From NCBI GenBank assembly GCA_014058405.1, contig CP047423.1:930001-994000 (forward strand): a stretch of 64,000 bases of DNA, written 5' to 3'. Made by a program: the position numbers and the translations under genes. Below the pieces are notes generated by a model, which worked only from the letters and a program-made list of their open reading frames with translations, did no database searches and was not told the origin of the DNA. Positions 11,112-22,189 of the stretch are shown here, piece after piece. Numbering within the stretch: the stretch's first letter is position 1; every line of letters starts with the position of its first letter. Source of the DNA: Candidatus Nitrospira kreftii. Its GTDB lineage: Bacteria; Nitrospirota; Nitrospiria; Nitrospirales; Nitrospiraceae.

Positions 11112-12839
11112 ATGACTCGCCGAACTCCACCGCCCCCCCTGTTGTCGCAACAGACCTCGGCTAAAAGTATGACTCCTAAGCCGGATCCTCGTCCCATCTT
11201 GCTGGCTGAGAAGCGAGATGTTGGGGGCGTACGGGGCATTTTATCAGCATATGGGCTACGTGATCTTGATCAGGCCGACCGCAACCTCAATGCGATGGCG
11301 GGCGACCCCATACAACGGCGTCGGTTGGCCGATGTTCTGCCGATGTTGATGGAGTCGATTTCCAGGACCGCTGACCCTGATCAAGCGCTAAACCACTGGG
11401 AACGCATGTTGGAGGGCGTCTCCCGGACGTCTTTTCTTGACTACTTACGTGACTGGCCACGCATGCTTGATCTCCTCTGTGTCATTTTTGGGAACAGCGA
11501 TGCTTTGACCCTTACCATCCTTCGGGATCCGACCCTCGTTTATTGGTTGGCTGAGGAAAAAGTGTCGTCCAAACCACCGACGAGGAAGAGAATGGAGCGC
11601 ACGCTTGGCGAGAGCATCGGGCATCTGATTACCAAGGAATTGAAGTTAGATGCCCTTCGTCGGTTTCAACGACGCGAGATGTTACGCATCGGCGTCCGGG
11701 ATTTACTCCGCCTTGCCACGGTGCTGGAGACGACCAGCTCATTGTCCGACTTAGCATGCCTGATGATTCATGCCGCCTATGAGATCGTCGATGCTGATCT
11801 GAAACGACAGTACGGCGTGCCCATGCATCGAAACAAGCGGGGACAGTGGTGCGAGACAAAATTCGCCGTCATCGGGATGGGTAAACTGGGTGGCCACGAA
11901 TTGAACTACAGCTCGGACGTGGATCTGCTCTATATCTATGAGTCCGATGACGGAGAAACCAGGGCCCAAGGCTCTAGACGCGCCGATAAACCGGCGGGCG
12001 TCGGTATTTCGAATGAAGAGTATTTTGAGATTCTGTCCCGTGAATTGACCAGAGTCTTGACCGAGCCGACTCGAGAGGGACACGTCTTTCGAGTCGATCT
12101 GCGATTACGGGCCGAGGGGTCAGTCGGTCAATTGGCACGGTCGTTGTCAAGCTATCAGCGGTATTATCTTGCCCGCGGACAAACCTGGGAGCGCTTGGCC
12201 CTCCTGAAAGCTTCCCCGATCGCCGGCTCGCCGGAACTGGGAACGGCCTTTGTAAAGGCCGTGAAGCCATTCATCTTTGGAGTCGGCAAGAAACTTCCTG
12301 GTCTGATTGAGACATCGGCTGTGATTGAGGAGGTGCGGGCCGTCAAGGACATGATCGACGGGAAAATGGCTGATCGGGGGCACGAACACCGCAATGTGAA
12401 GCTTGGAACAGGCGGAATCAGAGAAATTGAATTCTTCGTGCAGACCCTGCAAGTGCTGGTGGGAAGACACCTTCCGGCAGTGGTCGACAAGAGCACGCTT
12501 GGTGCCTTGGAACGATTTGCGCATTGGAAATTGATTTCAACTCAAGTGAAAGAGGAGCTCACGGCCGCCTATCTCTTTCTCCGCGATGTGGAGCATAAAC
12601 TTCAGATGGTCCATGATCTCCAGACCCATTCCCTTCCCAGCGACGAGTATGAATTAGAACGGTGTGCAACTCGGATGGGCTATGGTACGGAAGATCGCAA
12701 GAAGGCGGCGGCACTTTTCCTTGAGGACCATCAACGGCATACCACCGTCGTCCACCGTACATTCCAATCTCTTTTTTTGGAACCAAAAATTCCTCCAGCA
12801 TTAGGCGCAACACTCAGAGTACGCAAAGCAAAGCGCTAA
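11112..12839 (+). CDS. GlnE-like adenylyltransferase half-protein, shorter paralogue
   Basis: The 575-residue product has a single GlnE-type nucleotidyltransferase domain at about residue 253 (GMGKLGGHELNYSSDVDLLY, with a D-x-D metal pair), then FRVDLRLRAEGSVGQLA and GTGGIREIEFFVQTLQ, and a helical GlnE C-terminal bundle. The motif wording is closest to the N-terminal (AMP-removing) half of classical GlnE, which is my inference. It is divergent from the other GlnE-like gene, and the two probably do together what one GlnE does elsewhere. ATG at 11169 is an alternative start. A strong hairpin follows the stop. Confidence 0.75.
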   Translation: MTRRTPPPPLLSQQTSAKSMTPKPDPRPILLAEKRDVGGVRGILSAYGLRDLDQADRNLNAMAGDPIQRRRLADVLPMLMESISRTADPDQALNHWERMLEGVSRTSFLDYLRDWPRMLDLLCVIFGNSDALTLTILRDPTLVYWLAEEKVSSKPPTRKRMERTLGESIGHLITKELKLDALRRFQRREMLRIGVRDLLRLATVLETTSSLSDLACLMIHAAYEIVDADLKRQYGVPMHRNKRGQWCETKFAVIGMGKLGGHELNYSSDVDLLYIYESDDGETRAQGSRRADKPAGVGISNEEYFEILSRELTRVLTEPTREGHVFRVDLRLRAEGSVGQLARSLSSYQRYYLARGQTWERLALLKASPIAGSPELGTAFVKAVKPFIFGVGKKLPGLIETSAVIEEVRAVKDMIDGKMADRGHEHRNVKLGTGGIREIEFFVQTLQVLVGRHLPAVVDKSTLGALERFAHWKLISTQVKEELTAAYLFLRDVEHKLQMVHDLQTHSLPSDEYELERCATRMGYGTEDRKKAAALFLEDHQRHTTVVHRTFQSLFLEPKIPPALGATLRVRKAKR

Positions 12840-12862
12840 GGGAAATCCAGTCTCAGAAACAC

Positions 12863-12894
12863 GAAGGGCCCGGTGGTTTCCCACCGGGCCCTTC
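12863..12894. terminator. Perfect 14-bp hairpin between the GlnE-like gene and groEL
   Basis: GAAGGGCCCGGTGG at 12863-12876 pairs without mismatch with CCACCGGGCCCTTC at 12881-12894 across TTTC. It lies between convergent genes and probably stops both. No long T run follows on the plus strand; a short T-containing stretch follows on the minus strand. Confidence 0.75.
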
Positions 12895-12918
12895 ATCATA
12901 GCTATCAGCTGCTAGCTA

Positions 12919-14583
<1,665 letters not shown>

Positions 14584-14626
14584 CTATTTTTCTAATTAGT
14601 TCGTCAGCTTGATTTGAGACCGGCAC

Positions 14627-14926
14627 TTAGCTGGTGAAGATTCCGAGGATATCTTCTTCCTTGAGGATCAAGCATTCTTCATCTTCGATGCGAAGTTTGC
14701 TGCCTGAATATTTGTCGAACAGGACCTGATCACCAATCTTGACGTTCTCCACCTTCTTACCGATGGCTTGGACCACGCCTCGTTGTGGCTTTTCCTTTGC
14801 CGAATCAGGCACATAAATCCCACCGGCGGTCTTCTCTAGCTCCTCGGTGTACGTGACGAACACACGTTCACCCAAGGGCTGAAACCCCTTAGCGACGTTT
14901 TTCTTCTCCTTCGTGGCAGTGCTCAT
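14627..14926 (-). CDS. groES: Co-chaperonin GroES
   Basis: The 99-residue product has the GroES core, with FQPLGERVFVTYTEELEKTAGGIYVP and the mobile loop, followed by QVLFDKYSGSKLRIEDEECLILKEEDILGI. It caps the GroEL ring. The first 12 residues (STATKEKKNVAK) are an extension relative to short GroES proteins. A GAGGAGG ribosome binding site precedes the start. The operon order groES-groEL is standard. Confidence 0.97.
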   Translation of the reverse strand: MSTATKEKKNVAKGFQPLGERVFVTYTEELEKTAGGIYVPDSAKEKPQRGVVQAIGKKVENVKIGDQVLFDKYSGSKLRIEDEECLILKEEDILGIFTS

Positions 14927-15021
14927 AACAGAACCTCCTCCTCGTGAAAGTTAATTCCTGACGTGTTGACGGTTATGTTGGGTTGAACTCGATTGAGACC
15001 CCAGAAGCCTGTGACGAAGTA

Positions 15022-15049
15022 GAGATAGTCCTTACTTCATCCGAGTCAA
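15022..15049 (-). promoter_or_regulatory. Possible groES promoter
   Basis: On the minus strand TTGACT (complement of 15044-15049) and TATCTC (complement of 15022-15027) are 16 bases apart, about 95 bases before the groES start. The -35 box is preceded by CTC, so CTCTTGACT also resembles a heat-shock CTTGAA box. No CIRCE inverted repeat is present, so control by the neighbouring RpoH is more likely than by HrcA. Confidence 0.35.
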
Positions 15050-15167
15050 GAGGGGACGCGAGGGATTTTTATCGACCTGCTATTTTTCGCCGTTTGATCA
15101 TGTTTTGTATCGTAACTCATTGTAAAACCAAATTTCTAGGTGTTTGAGAGGTGAGAAGGAAGGGGGG

Positions 15168-16160
15168 TTATATTCGGAGTCGGTCGAAATCCTTGATGTC
15201 TTTTTTGACGTAATCTCGAAGGCGCTTGATGATGCGTGCCTCCAACTGGCGGGTCCGCTCCTTCGTAATCCCGTATTTATTTCCAAGATCGTCCAAGGTT
15301 AGAGGGGAATCAGACAGGATGCGATTCCTCAGAATATCCTCGTCTCGCTCTTCCAATGTCTTGATAAACTCAGCCAACTTGGCACGAAAGAGAGTTTTGA
15401 GCTGATGATCGGCGAGTTGCTCATCGGCCGGTTCTTGATGGGAGGGCAAGACATCCAGCAGGGTGCTTTCCTGGTCCTCACCGATCGGCTGATCGAGCGA
15501 GAGTTCCCAGTTGCCGAGGCGCTGGTCCATTTCGATGACATCGCGTTCGCGCACATTCAAACGATCGGCTAATAATTTAGTGTCAGGCGCGAACCCTTCT
15601 CGCTCAAGCTTGGCCTTTTCTTTTTTTAAGTTATAGAACAGCTTTCGTTGATCTTGGGTCGTTCCAACCTTGACCAGTCGAAAGGTATGGAGCAGGTATC
15701 GCAGAATGTAGGCTCGTGACCACCAAGCGGCATAGGCATAGAACCGCACGTTTTTCGAAGGATCGAACTTTTTGATGGCTTGCATTAAGCCGACGTTGCC
15801 TTCTTGAATCAGATCCATGTGGTCGGCGCCTGTATGGAGATATTCGGCCGCGATCGACACCGAGACACGTAGATTGGCCATGATGAGCTTGACCGCTGCT
15901 TCGCGGCTGCCGTGCGCCTGATACTCCTGGAAGAGTTGAAGCTCCTCTTCCTTCGAGAGATAGGGATAGCGCCGAACTTCGGCGAGGTATTGTTGCAGGG
16001 CAGTGACAGGGACAACGGCTGTCGTGTTGGGGGGTAAGCCTCCATCGTGCTCGGGGGCAGGGCCTAACTCGGTGCTGGCAGGATTTTCGTTGAGCTTCGG
16101 CGCAGTTGGTTTTGAATCCTCAGGCTCGTCCAGTATATCTGTCTCCTCGCTCATAGGCAT
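15168..16160 (-). CDS. rpoH: Heat-shock sigma factor of the RpoH type
   Basis: The 330-residue protein has sigma-70 region 2 (DLIQEGNVGLMQAIKKFDP, then FYAYAAWWSRAYILRYLL), the RpoH box QRKLFYNL at residues 171-178, and region 4 with a DDLGNKYGITKERTRQLEARI helix-turn-helix. It directs RNA polymerase to heat-shock promoters. The first 50 or so residues are an acidic, Pro-rich extension not seen in E. coli RpoH (284 aa). It is encoded directly upstream of groES-groEL on the same strand, which suggests it controls them. That link is inferred from position. Confidence 0.88.
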   Translation of the reverse strand: MPMSEETDILDEPEDSKPTAPKLNENPASTELGPAPEHDGGLPPNTTAVVPVTALQQYLAEVRRYPYLSKEEELQLFQEYQAHGSREAAVKLIMANLRVSVSIAAEYLHTGADHMDLIQEGNVGLMQAIKKFDPSKNVRFYAYAAWWSRAYILRYLLHTFRLVKVGTTQDQRKLFYNLKKEKAKLEREGFAPDTKLLADRLNVRERDVIEMDQRLGNWELSLDQPIGEDQESTLLDVLPSHQEPADEQLADHQLKTLFRAKLAEFIKTLEERDEDILRNRILSDSPLTLDDLGNKYGITKERTRQLEARIIKRLRDYVKKDIKDFDRLRI

Positions 16161-16407
16161 AACAAGAGGAAAGACTACACCAGATTCCTAGGCGGCAACA
16201 ATGCTGAAAACAGATATGAATCGATTCTGTAGATGTGTGTGTAGAAATAGGAATGGTGCGGAATCAGAAGCCAGTCCTGGCTTCGACTGCTTGATTATCT
16301 GATAGATCGAGTATGTTCGGCACTAGGGCGTCGACCGTCTCATCTTCTGATCTGTTGCACCCATGAACAGGGCTCCCCTATAGTACTGTGCAATCTGGAG
16401 GCCGGGG

Positions 16408-17610
16408 GTGTCCGAGATCTGGCACATTCTCAGAAGTGGCCATTGGCCCTCGCTCGTTGGGGCCTGGTTGCATCTGACCATCAGTTTCATGGTCTGGCTG
16501 CTCGCCGCGGCGATGAGCCTTTCGCTTGCCCAGGCATTGCAGCTCAGTGATCAAGAACTCGCCTGGTTGGTGTCCTTGCCGTTACTCGGCGGGGCTGTGT
16601 TGCGGATGGTAGCCGGGTGGAGTGCGGATCGGCTTGGTGCGCGTTCCACCGCGCTCGCCATTCTCGTAGCGGAATTGCTGGTGTTGTGCTGGGGCTGGCT
16701 TGGTGTGACCGGGTATGGAGACGCACTGCTCTTTTCGATTTGCCTCGGCGTGGCGGGCGCGAGTTTTTCGGTTACGCTCCCTATTGCGAGCCGTGCATAT
16801 CCGCCGTCGGCGCAGGGTTTCGTGCTTGGTCTTGTCGCGTCGGGGAACATCGGCACCGTGCTCATTTTCTTCTTGGCGCCGCGCTGGGCCGCGGCAACGG
16901 ACTGGCACCAGGTCTGTGGCATCATGGCCGGGGTGGTTGCAGCGACATGGTTGGTGTTTGTGGTGGCCGTGCCGCCAACAGCGCCGGTTCCAGGGCTCCA
17001 GGCAGTGATATGGTGGCACAATGCGGCGCAGCTCATTCGTCGACGTTCAGCGTATTGGCTCTGCTTTCTCTATGCGGTCACGTTCGGCGGTTTCGTGGGT
17101 TTGTGTAGTCTGCTGCCGCTGCTGCTGCATGAGGTGTATCGTGTCGATGCGATTCAAGCAGGGGCGCTTGCCGCCTTTTGTGGCCTGATGGGCAGCCTGA
17201 TCCGTCCGGTCGGCGGCTATGTGGCGGATCGACAAGGGGGGCTGCGGGCGCTCTATTATGTTCTCCCCGTCATTGCGGGAGCAGTGGTGGCGGTCATCAG
17301 TCCTTCGCGCACGATGGCTGTCGTGATGATGCTGGTGGCGACAGCGGCGATGGGATTCGGCAACGGTGTGGTGTTTCAACTCGTCGCCGGGTGGTTTCCT
17401 GCGGACATCGGATTGGCTTCCGGGGTGGTCGGAGCTGCCGGTGCTGTCGGCGGTTTTCTGCTGCCGATACTCGTCAGCACCGTGAAAGGATTCTCGGGGA
17501 GCTACGAACTTGGGCTCTGGCTGTTTGCGGGGTTCACGGTGTGTGCATGGGGCACGGTGATGGTGGCGTTGCGGAGCGATAAGTCGTCACCGGTCGAGCT
17601 CTCTTCCTGA
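16408..17610 (+). CDS. narK: Nitrate/nitrite transporter, MFS NNP family
   Basis: The 400-residue protein has about 12 hydrophobic segments, the MFS loop motif GWSADRLGARS after TM2, a GNIGTV segment in TM5, and the NNP-type glycine-rich motif FGNGVVFQLVAGWFP followed by SGVVGAAGAVGGFLLP. The family moves nitrate and/or nitrite across the inner membrane; direction cannot be read from sequence. In a nitrite oxidiser it may import nitrite for assimilation or export nitrate. The start is a GTG at 16408, next to a GAGGCCGGGGGT stretch. It is divergent from rpoH across 247 bases that hold no recognised feature. Confidence 0.85.
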   Translation: MSEIWHILRSGHWPSLVGAWLHLTISFMVWLLAAAMSLSLAQALQLSDQELAWLVSLPLLGGAVLRMVAGWSADRLGARSTALAILVAELLVLCWGWLGVTGYGDALLFSICLGVAGASFSVTLPIASRAYPPSAQGFVLGLVASGNIGTVLIFFLAPRWAAATDWHQVCGIMAGVVAATWLVFVVAVPPTAPVPGLQAVIWWHNAAQLIRRRSAYWLCFLYAVTFGGFVGLCSLLPLLLHEVYRVDAIQAGALAAFCGLMGSLIRPVGGYVADRQGGLRALYYVLPVIAGAVVAVISPSRTMAVVMMLVATAAMGFGNGVVFQLVAGWFPADIGLASGVVGAAGAVGGFLLPILVSTVKGFSGSYELGLWLFAGFTVCAWGTVMVALRSDKSSPVELSS

Positions 17611-17688
17611 GGATTTTCCGTCTATTCGATCAACTCTCTAAAAAAAACCATATTCAAGGTCAGTCTGAAATGATAAATTAACCCTCTT

Positions 17689-18897
17689 ATGCCGACGCCG
17701 TTCAACCACATCGAAGACGCCATCCGAGACATTAAGAAGGGGAAGTTCATTATCCTGGTCGACGACGAAGACCGAGAAAATGAAGGGGACCTTGTCATTG
17801 CCGCTGAAAAGGTTACTCCACAGGCCATCAACTTCATGGCCAAACATGCGCGCGGCCTGATTTGTCTGGCCCTCACACCGGAGCGTGTCGAAGAACTGCA
17901 GCTGCCACAACAGGCCTCCGAGAATACTGCGACGTTCGGGACCGCCTTTACGGTTTCGATCGATGCGCGAAAAGACATTACAACCGGGATCTCGGCTGCG
18001 GATCGCGCGACGACGGTTCATGTGGCGATCGATCCCAAATCAAAGCCGAGCGATCTCGCTCGGCCCGGGCATGTCTTTCCCCTCAAAGCACAAAAAGGTG
18101 GTGTGCTCCGACGCGCCGGACAAACTGAAGGATCGGTTGATCTGGCTCGCTTGGCCGGACTGCGGCCAGCTGGGGTGATTTGCGAGATCATGAACGCCGA
18201 TGGGACCATGGCCCGCGTCCCCGACCTGACGAAGTTTGCCAAGCTCCATAAACTCAAGATCGTGACCGTGAAGGCCTTGATTGAATACCGCATGAAGCGA
18301 GAGACCTTCGTCAAGCGCATGACGAGTGCGCGGTTGCCGACAACCTTTGGCGAGTTTGAAGCAGTCGCATTCGAAAACCAGATCGATGGAGTGACACATA
18401 TTGCCTTGGTTAAGGGACGCGTCGACGGTGGAACGCCGACGCTCGTCCGCGTCCATTCAGGATGTCTGACTGCTGACGCGTTGGGATCGTTACGGTGCGA
18501 CTGCCGTGATCAATTGCATGCCGCCATGGAGACGATTCAGAAAGAAGGTCGAGGAGTTCTTCTGTACCTGAATCAAGAAGGCCGTGGAATAGGATTGCTG
18601 AATAAGATTAAGGCTTACCGGTTACAGGATCAGGGGAGTGATACCGTGGAAGCCAATCTGCAACTTGGGTTCAAGGCGGATCTTCGCGACTATGGAGTGG
18701 GGGCCCAAATTTTGGCGAATCTCGGCCTCCACCAGATTAAGTTGATCACGAACAATCCGCGGAAGATCGTCGGGATCGAAGGGTATGGTCTGAAGGTTGT
18801 CGAGCGGGTTCCCATTGAGATCCTCCCGCGAGCAGCCAATGTGCGGTACCTGCGGACCAAGAAGGCAAAACTGGGACATCTTCTCAAGAAGGTCTGA
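17689..18897 (+). CDS. ribBA: Bifunctional DHBP synthase / GTP cyclohydrolase II
   Basis: The 402-residue product has an N-terminal RibB domain ([16 protein letters not shown] acidic metal site; roughly residues 1-200). A C-terminal RibA domain follows, with the zinc site [17 protein letters not shown] and the [19 protein letters not shown] motif. It makes both riboflavin precursors, dihydroxybutanone phosphate from ribulose 5-phosphate and the diaminopyrimidine from GTP. It is the first gene of the rib-nus-pur run and is followed by ribH. No FMN riboswitch is visible in the 78-base gap upstream. Confidence 0.96.
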   Translation: MPTPFNHIEDAIRDIKKGKFIILVDDEDRENEGDLVIAAEKVTPQAINFMAKHARGLICLALTPERVEELQLPQQASENTATFGTAFTVSIDARKDITTGISAADRATTVHVAIDPKSKPSDLARPGHVFPLKAQKGGVLRRAGQTEGSVDLARLAGLRPAGVICEIMNADGTMARVPDLTKFAKLHKLKIVTVKALIEYRMKRETFVKRMTSARLPTTFGEFEAVAFENQIDGVTHIALVKGRVDGGTPTLVRVHSGCLTADALGSLRCDCRDQLHAAMETIQKEGRGVLLYLNQEGRGIGLLNKIKAYRLQDQGSDTVEANLQLGFKADLRDYGVGAQILANLGLHQIKLITNNPRKIVGIEGYGLKVVERVPIEILPRAANVRYLRTKKAKLGHLLKKV

Positions 18898-18956
18898 GGG
18901 ATACAGAGCGTGTCGGCTTCACTTTTGGAAATGGTGGCCACGTTCACTATTCACCA

Positions 18957-19493
18957 ATGAAACATCGAAGGATTGGACGTTCAGCGAAGGGATTGAGGTT
19001 TGGTATCGTCGTGGCCAAATTCAATCAAGGCGTCACCGGCAAGTTACTTCAGGCCTGCGTCTATGCCCTGGAGAGCCATGGTGTTGTGAAAGACGCCATC
19101 GATGTCGTGCGCGTGCCGGGGGCGTTTGAAATTCCGCTGGTCGCGCGGACGATGGCCGTATCGGGCCGTGTTGATGCGGTGATCTGTTTGGGAGCGGTGA
19201 TTCGAGGCGACACGCCGCATTTTGATTATATTTGCGCCGTAGTGAGCCGAGGTATCGGTCAGGTTACGTTAGACACCGCCGTCCCCATTATCTTTGGGGT
19301 GTTGACCACCGAAACGGTCGCACAGGCTGAAGAACGGGCGGACCCGAAGAAATTCAACCGTGGTGGTGAGGCTGCAAAGTCCGCGATCGAGATGGTGAGA
19401 GTGATGAGGATGTTGAGGGGAGAAGCTGACAAGTCCGCAATCTCCAAGCTGACAAGCGGGACGGTTAAGCGTCGAGCCTGGAGCACGCGATGA
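18957..19493 (+). CDS. ribH: Lumazine synthase (6,7-dimethyl-8-ribityllumazine synthase) with extended C-terminus
   Basis: The product has the RibH core: [44 protein letters not shown], and [18 protein letters not shown]. It condenses the RibA- and RibB-derived intermediates. At 178 residues it is longer than typical RibH (about 155). The extra C-terminal residues after MRVMRML contain two GCTGACAAG repeat units (19425-19433 and 19448-19456), so the extension seems to come from a small repeat element. The enzyme core is complete and should be active. Confidence 0.93.
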   Translation: MKHRRIGRSAKGLRFGIVVAKFNQGVTGKLLQACVYALESHGVVKDAIDVVRVPGAFEIPLVARTMAVSGRVDAVICLGAVIRGDTPHFDYICAVVSRGIGQVTLDTAVPIIFGVLTTETVAQAEERADPKKFNRGGEAAKSAIEMVRVMRMLRGEADKSAISKLTSGTVKRRAWSTR

Positions 19494-19532
19494 GTCATTC
19501 CTATCAGCCATCCGGACTGGCTTCTTGTCAGC
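19425..19532. repeat. GCTGACAAG/CTTGTCAGC repeat element at the ribH-nusB junction
   Basis: Two direct copies of GCTGACAAG (19425-19433, 19448-19456) face an inverted CTTGTCAGC (19524-19532), with a related TGGTCAGCTT just after. The same core occurs in three other intergenic places of the window (29516, 38693, 58705). It lies across the end of ribH and the short gap before nusB. Confidence 0.6.
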
Positions 19533-19581
19533 CTGCGGCTTGGTCAGCTTGCAGATTAGCCATCCTGGCATTCCGATAGCC

Positions 19582-20043
19582 ATGGGAGCTCGTCATCAGG
19601 CCCGTGAGCGTGCCTTGCAGATATTGTTTCAACACGATATCCACGGGAAGGCCCCTCTCTCTCTCGACGAATTTTGGCATGAATACTCGGTCTCAGAGGA
19701 GTCTAAAGCGTTTGCCGAACAGTTGGTCAGGGGTGTGGTCGAGCATCAGAAGGAGCTTGATAGCCTGATCGGCAAGTACGCGACGAATTGGACAGTGAGC
19801 CGCATGCCGGTCGTCGACCGCAATATTTTGCGGGCAGGAGTGTACGAGTTGTTGTGGCTGGACGATGTGCCTGCGAAAGTGACAATGGATGAAGCGATTG
19901 AGTTAGCCAAGCGGTTCGGCGATGACGAAGCCTCAAAGTTCGTGAATGCAATGCTGGACAAAGTCTTGGCGACAGAGTCGCGACTCGCCGAGAAGCGGGC
20001 ATCGCCGGATCGGGCGATTTGGAGGAAAGCCGACCGTGATTGA
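19582..20043 (+). CDS. nusB: Transcription antitermination factor NusB
   Basis: The 153-residue product starts [20 protein letters not shown] and contains [16 protein letters not shown] and [22 protein letters not shown], all typical of the all-helical NusB fold. With NusE (S10) it binds boxA RNA in rRNA antitermination. The frame is open upstream to 19525, but those codons fall in the repeat element, so the ATG at 19582 is preferred. The ribH-nusB pairing is common in bacteria. Its end overlaps purB by 8 bases. Confidence 0.92.
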   Translation: MGARHQARERALQILFQHDIHGKAPLSLDEFWHEYSVSEESKAFAEQLVRGVVEHQKELDSLIGKYATNWTVSRMPVVDRNILRAGVYELLWLDDVPAKVTMDEAIELAKRFGDDEASKFVNAMLDKVLATESRLAEKRASPDRAIWRKADRD

Positions 20044-21373
20044 TCGCTACACACGTCCCCGGATGAAGGCTATCTGGGACCTCAAGCATAAGTATGAAAT
20101 CTGGCTGGAAGTTGAGCTGTATGCGTGTGAGGCCTTTGAGCGAGCCAAGCAGGCTCCCCGCGGCACGGCGGCGAAAATCAGGAAGAAAGCCAAGATTAAT
20201 ATTGAACGCATCGCTGAAATCGAAACAGTGACGAAGCATGACGTGATTGCGTTTCTTGAATCACTCATGGACACGGTGGGGCCGGAACATCGATATCTTC
20301 ATATGGGACTCACATCCTCCGACATCGTTGATACCTCCCTTGCTGTGCAGATGACTGAGGCGATGGATCTGATCTTAGATGGGGTTGATGGCCTGCTCGT
20401 CGTGTTGAGACGGCAGGCCCTTCGATATAAGAACCAAGTGATGGTGGGGCGGTCGCACGGCATTCACGGTGAGCCGATCTCGTTCGGTCTGAAGCTGGCG
20501 CTGTGGTATGAAGAGATGCGTCGTCATCAGGAACGGCTGCATCAGGTACGGAATGATATCGCCGTCGGGAAACTCTCAGGCGCGATGGGGACCTTCGCGC
20601 ATCAGGGACCCGAGATCGAAGAGTATGTCTGTGCAAAGCTCGGTCTGAATGCAGATCCGGTCTCGAATCAGGTTGTCCAGCGGGATCGCCATGCGTCCTA
20701 TGCGACGGCGCTCGCCTTGCTCGCGGCCAGCATTGAGAAAATTGCGACGGAGATTCGCCACCTCCAGCGGACGGAAGTGCTCGAGGCCGAAGAGTATTTC
20801 TCCCAAGGCCAAAAGGGTTCGTCGGCGATGCCGCATAAACGAAATCCGATTATCTCCGAAAACCTCTGCGGCTTGGCACGGGTGGTGCGCGCCAACAGTC
20901 TCGCGGCGATGGAAAACGTCGCGCTCTGGCATGAACGCGATATCAGCCATTCGTCCGTTGAGCGGGTGATCATGCCCGACAGCACGATTTTGATCGACTA
21001 CATGCTTGCCAAAGTCACGGATCTCATCGAACACCTAGTCATCTATCCTGATCGAATGAGGCGAAACTTAGAATTGACCGGGGGACTCGTCTATTCTCAG
21101 CGATTGCTCTTGGCATTGGTCGAGAAGGGGGCACAGCGAAAGGAATCCTACGAAGCGGTTCAACGTAACGCGATGGCTTCCTGGAGGGGAGGAGGCGGAT
21201 TGCAGGACCTCGTGAGCAAAGATCCCTTCATTTCACGCCATCTCACCAAGCCGGAGATCTTAACCTGTTTCAATCCAAAGTACTACCTCCGCCATCTGGA
21301 CCAGATCTACCGGCGGGTGTTTAAACGAAAAAGACCATCGATCATCGGTGCAAGGAAGAGGAACGCGCAATGA
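20036..21373 (+). CDS. purB: Adenylosuccinate lyase
   Basis: The 445-residue product starts (GTG) with [15 protein letters not shown] after a GGAGGAAAG ribosome binding site. It contains the superfamily signature [14 protein letters not shown] and the [13 protein letters not shown] and RSHGIHGEP loops. It cleaves SAICAR to AICAR and adenylosuccinate to AMP, releasing fumarate. It overlaps nusB by 8 bases (GTGATTGA), and its TGA overlaps the next gene's ATG, so translation is probably coupled to both neighbours. Confidence 0.96.
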   Translation: MIDRYTRPRMKAIWDLKHKYEIWLEVELYACEAFERAKQAPRGTAAKIRKKAKINIERIAEIETVTKHDVIAFLESLMDTVGPEHRYLHMGLTSSDIVDTSLAVQMTEAMDLILDGVDGLLVVLRRQALRYKNQVMVGRSHGIHGEPISFGLKLALWYEEMRRHQERLHQVRNDIAVGKLSGAMGTFAHQGPEIEEYVCAKLGLNADPVSNQVVQRDRHASYATALALLAASIEKIATEIRHLQRTEVLEAEEYFSQGQKGSSAMPHKRNPIISENLCGLARVVRANSLAAMENVALWHERDISHSSVERVIMPDSTILIDYMLAKVTDLIEHLVIYPDRMRRNLELTGGLVYSQRLLLALVEKGAQRKESYEAVQRNAMASWRGGGGLQDLVSKDPFISRHLTKPEILTCFNPKYYLRHLDQIYRRVFKRKRPSIIGARKRNAQ

Positions 21374-22167
21374 TGACTCGACTGCATGCTATCGCGCTGT
21401 TACTTCTCTGGGGGCTGGTCGGTAGCTGGATATCTTCCGTCCATGCTGGGGTCGATCGTGAGAAGCTTCTTGCCGAGCCTGGAATCTACGGGACGTTTGC
21501 TGTCTTTGGCCTCGACGCTGAATGGGGCAGATTAGAGCCGTCGGCTCGTATCGCTTGGCTGGCCACACTGAAGGGTGTGGTGGAGCAGCATCGAGAGCAC
21601 GTGGCGATCGACGTGTACTTGCTTCGAGGGCTTTCCAATCAGGCCGATGTGTTGTTCAGGATTCATGCGAAGGAATTACGCAAAGGGCAGGAGTTTCTCC
21701 TCGATCTGCAGAGTAGCCGCTTCGGGAAATACCTGAAACCTGTCCGAGTCATGCACGGGCTTACGAAGAAACCAAGTTATGCTCCGGGGTTCTCGGACCA
21801 AATGAAGGCGGATTTGAAGTTTCCGAGCGAGGCAGGTGAGAAGCCTTATGTCATCGTCATCCCGATCAAGAAGTCGGCCGAATGGTGGGGGCTGGAGCAG
21901 GAGAAGCGGACGGCCATGATGCAGGAGCATACCGCGGTGGCGCTGCCTTTTCTCAAAACCGTCAAGCGAAAGCTGTATCACTCCAGTGGGTTGGATGACA
22001 TCGACTTTATCACCTACTTCGAAACCTCCAGCCTAGAGGATTTTCACAGCCTGGTGTTGTCGCTCGAAAAGGTGAAAGAATTTCAGTATACACGTCAATT
22101 CGGAAACCCGACGTTGCTTGGGACGGTGCAATCATTGGACGAGATCATCGAAACACTGGCGCAGTGA
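21370..22167 (+). CDS. cld: Chlorite dismutase, periplasmic pentameric type
   Basis: The 265-residue product has a signal peptide (residues 1-26, cleavage after SSVHA) and then a full Cld fold: GIYGTFAVFGLDAEW, YLLRGLSNQADVLFRIHA, YVIVIPIKKSAEWW and DDIDFITYFET. The haem-ligand His is His187 (MQEHT) and the distal catalytic Arg is Arg200 (TVKRKLYHS). Their 13-residue spacing equals that of the known Nitrospira enzyme (His160/Arg173 in that mature numbering). It converts chlorite to chloride and O2. The gene overlaps purB by ATGA and is followed 22 bases later by purC, an unusual home. A role against chlorite in a nitrite-oxidising cell is inferred. Confidence 0.93.
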   Translation: MMTRLHAIALLLLWGLVGSWISSVHAGVDREKLLAEPGIYGTFAVFGLDAEWGRLEPSARIAWLATLKGVVEQHREHVAIDVYLLRGLSNQADVLFRIHAKELRKGQEFLLDLQSSRFGKYLKPVRVMHGLTKKPSYAPGFSDQMKADLKFPSEAGEKPYVIVIPIKKSAEWWGLEQEKRTAMMQEHTAVALPFLKTVKRKLYHSSGLDDIDFITYFETSSLEDFHSLVLSLEKVKEFQYTRQFGNPTLLGTVQSLDEIIETLAQ

Positions 22168-22189
22168 GCCGAATTGTCGAGGTTCCAGT

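Noticed and set aside
14927..15167. CIRCE element upstream of groES
   Set aside because: The TTAGCACTC/GAGTGCTAA inverted repeat is not present.
17611..17688. FMN riboswitch upstream of ribBA
   Set aside because: The gap is only 78 bases and lacks the conserved RFN stems.
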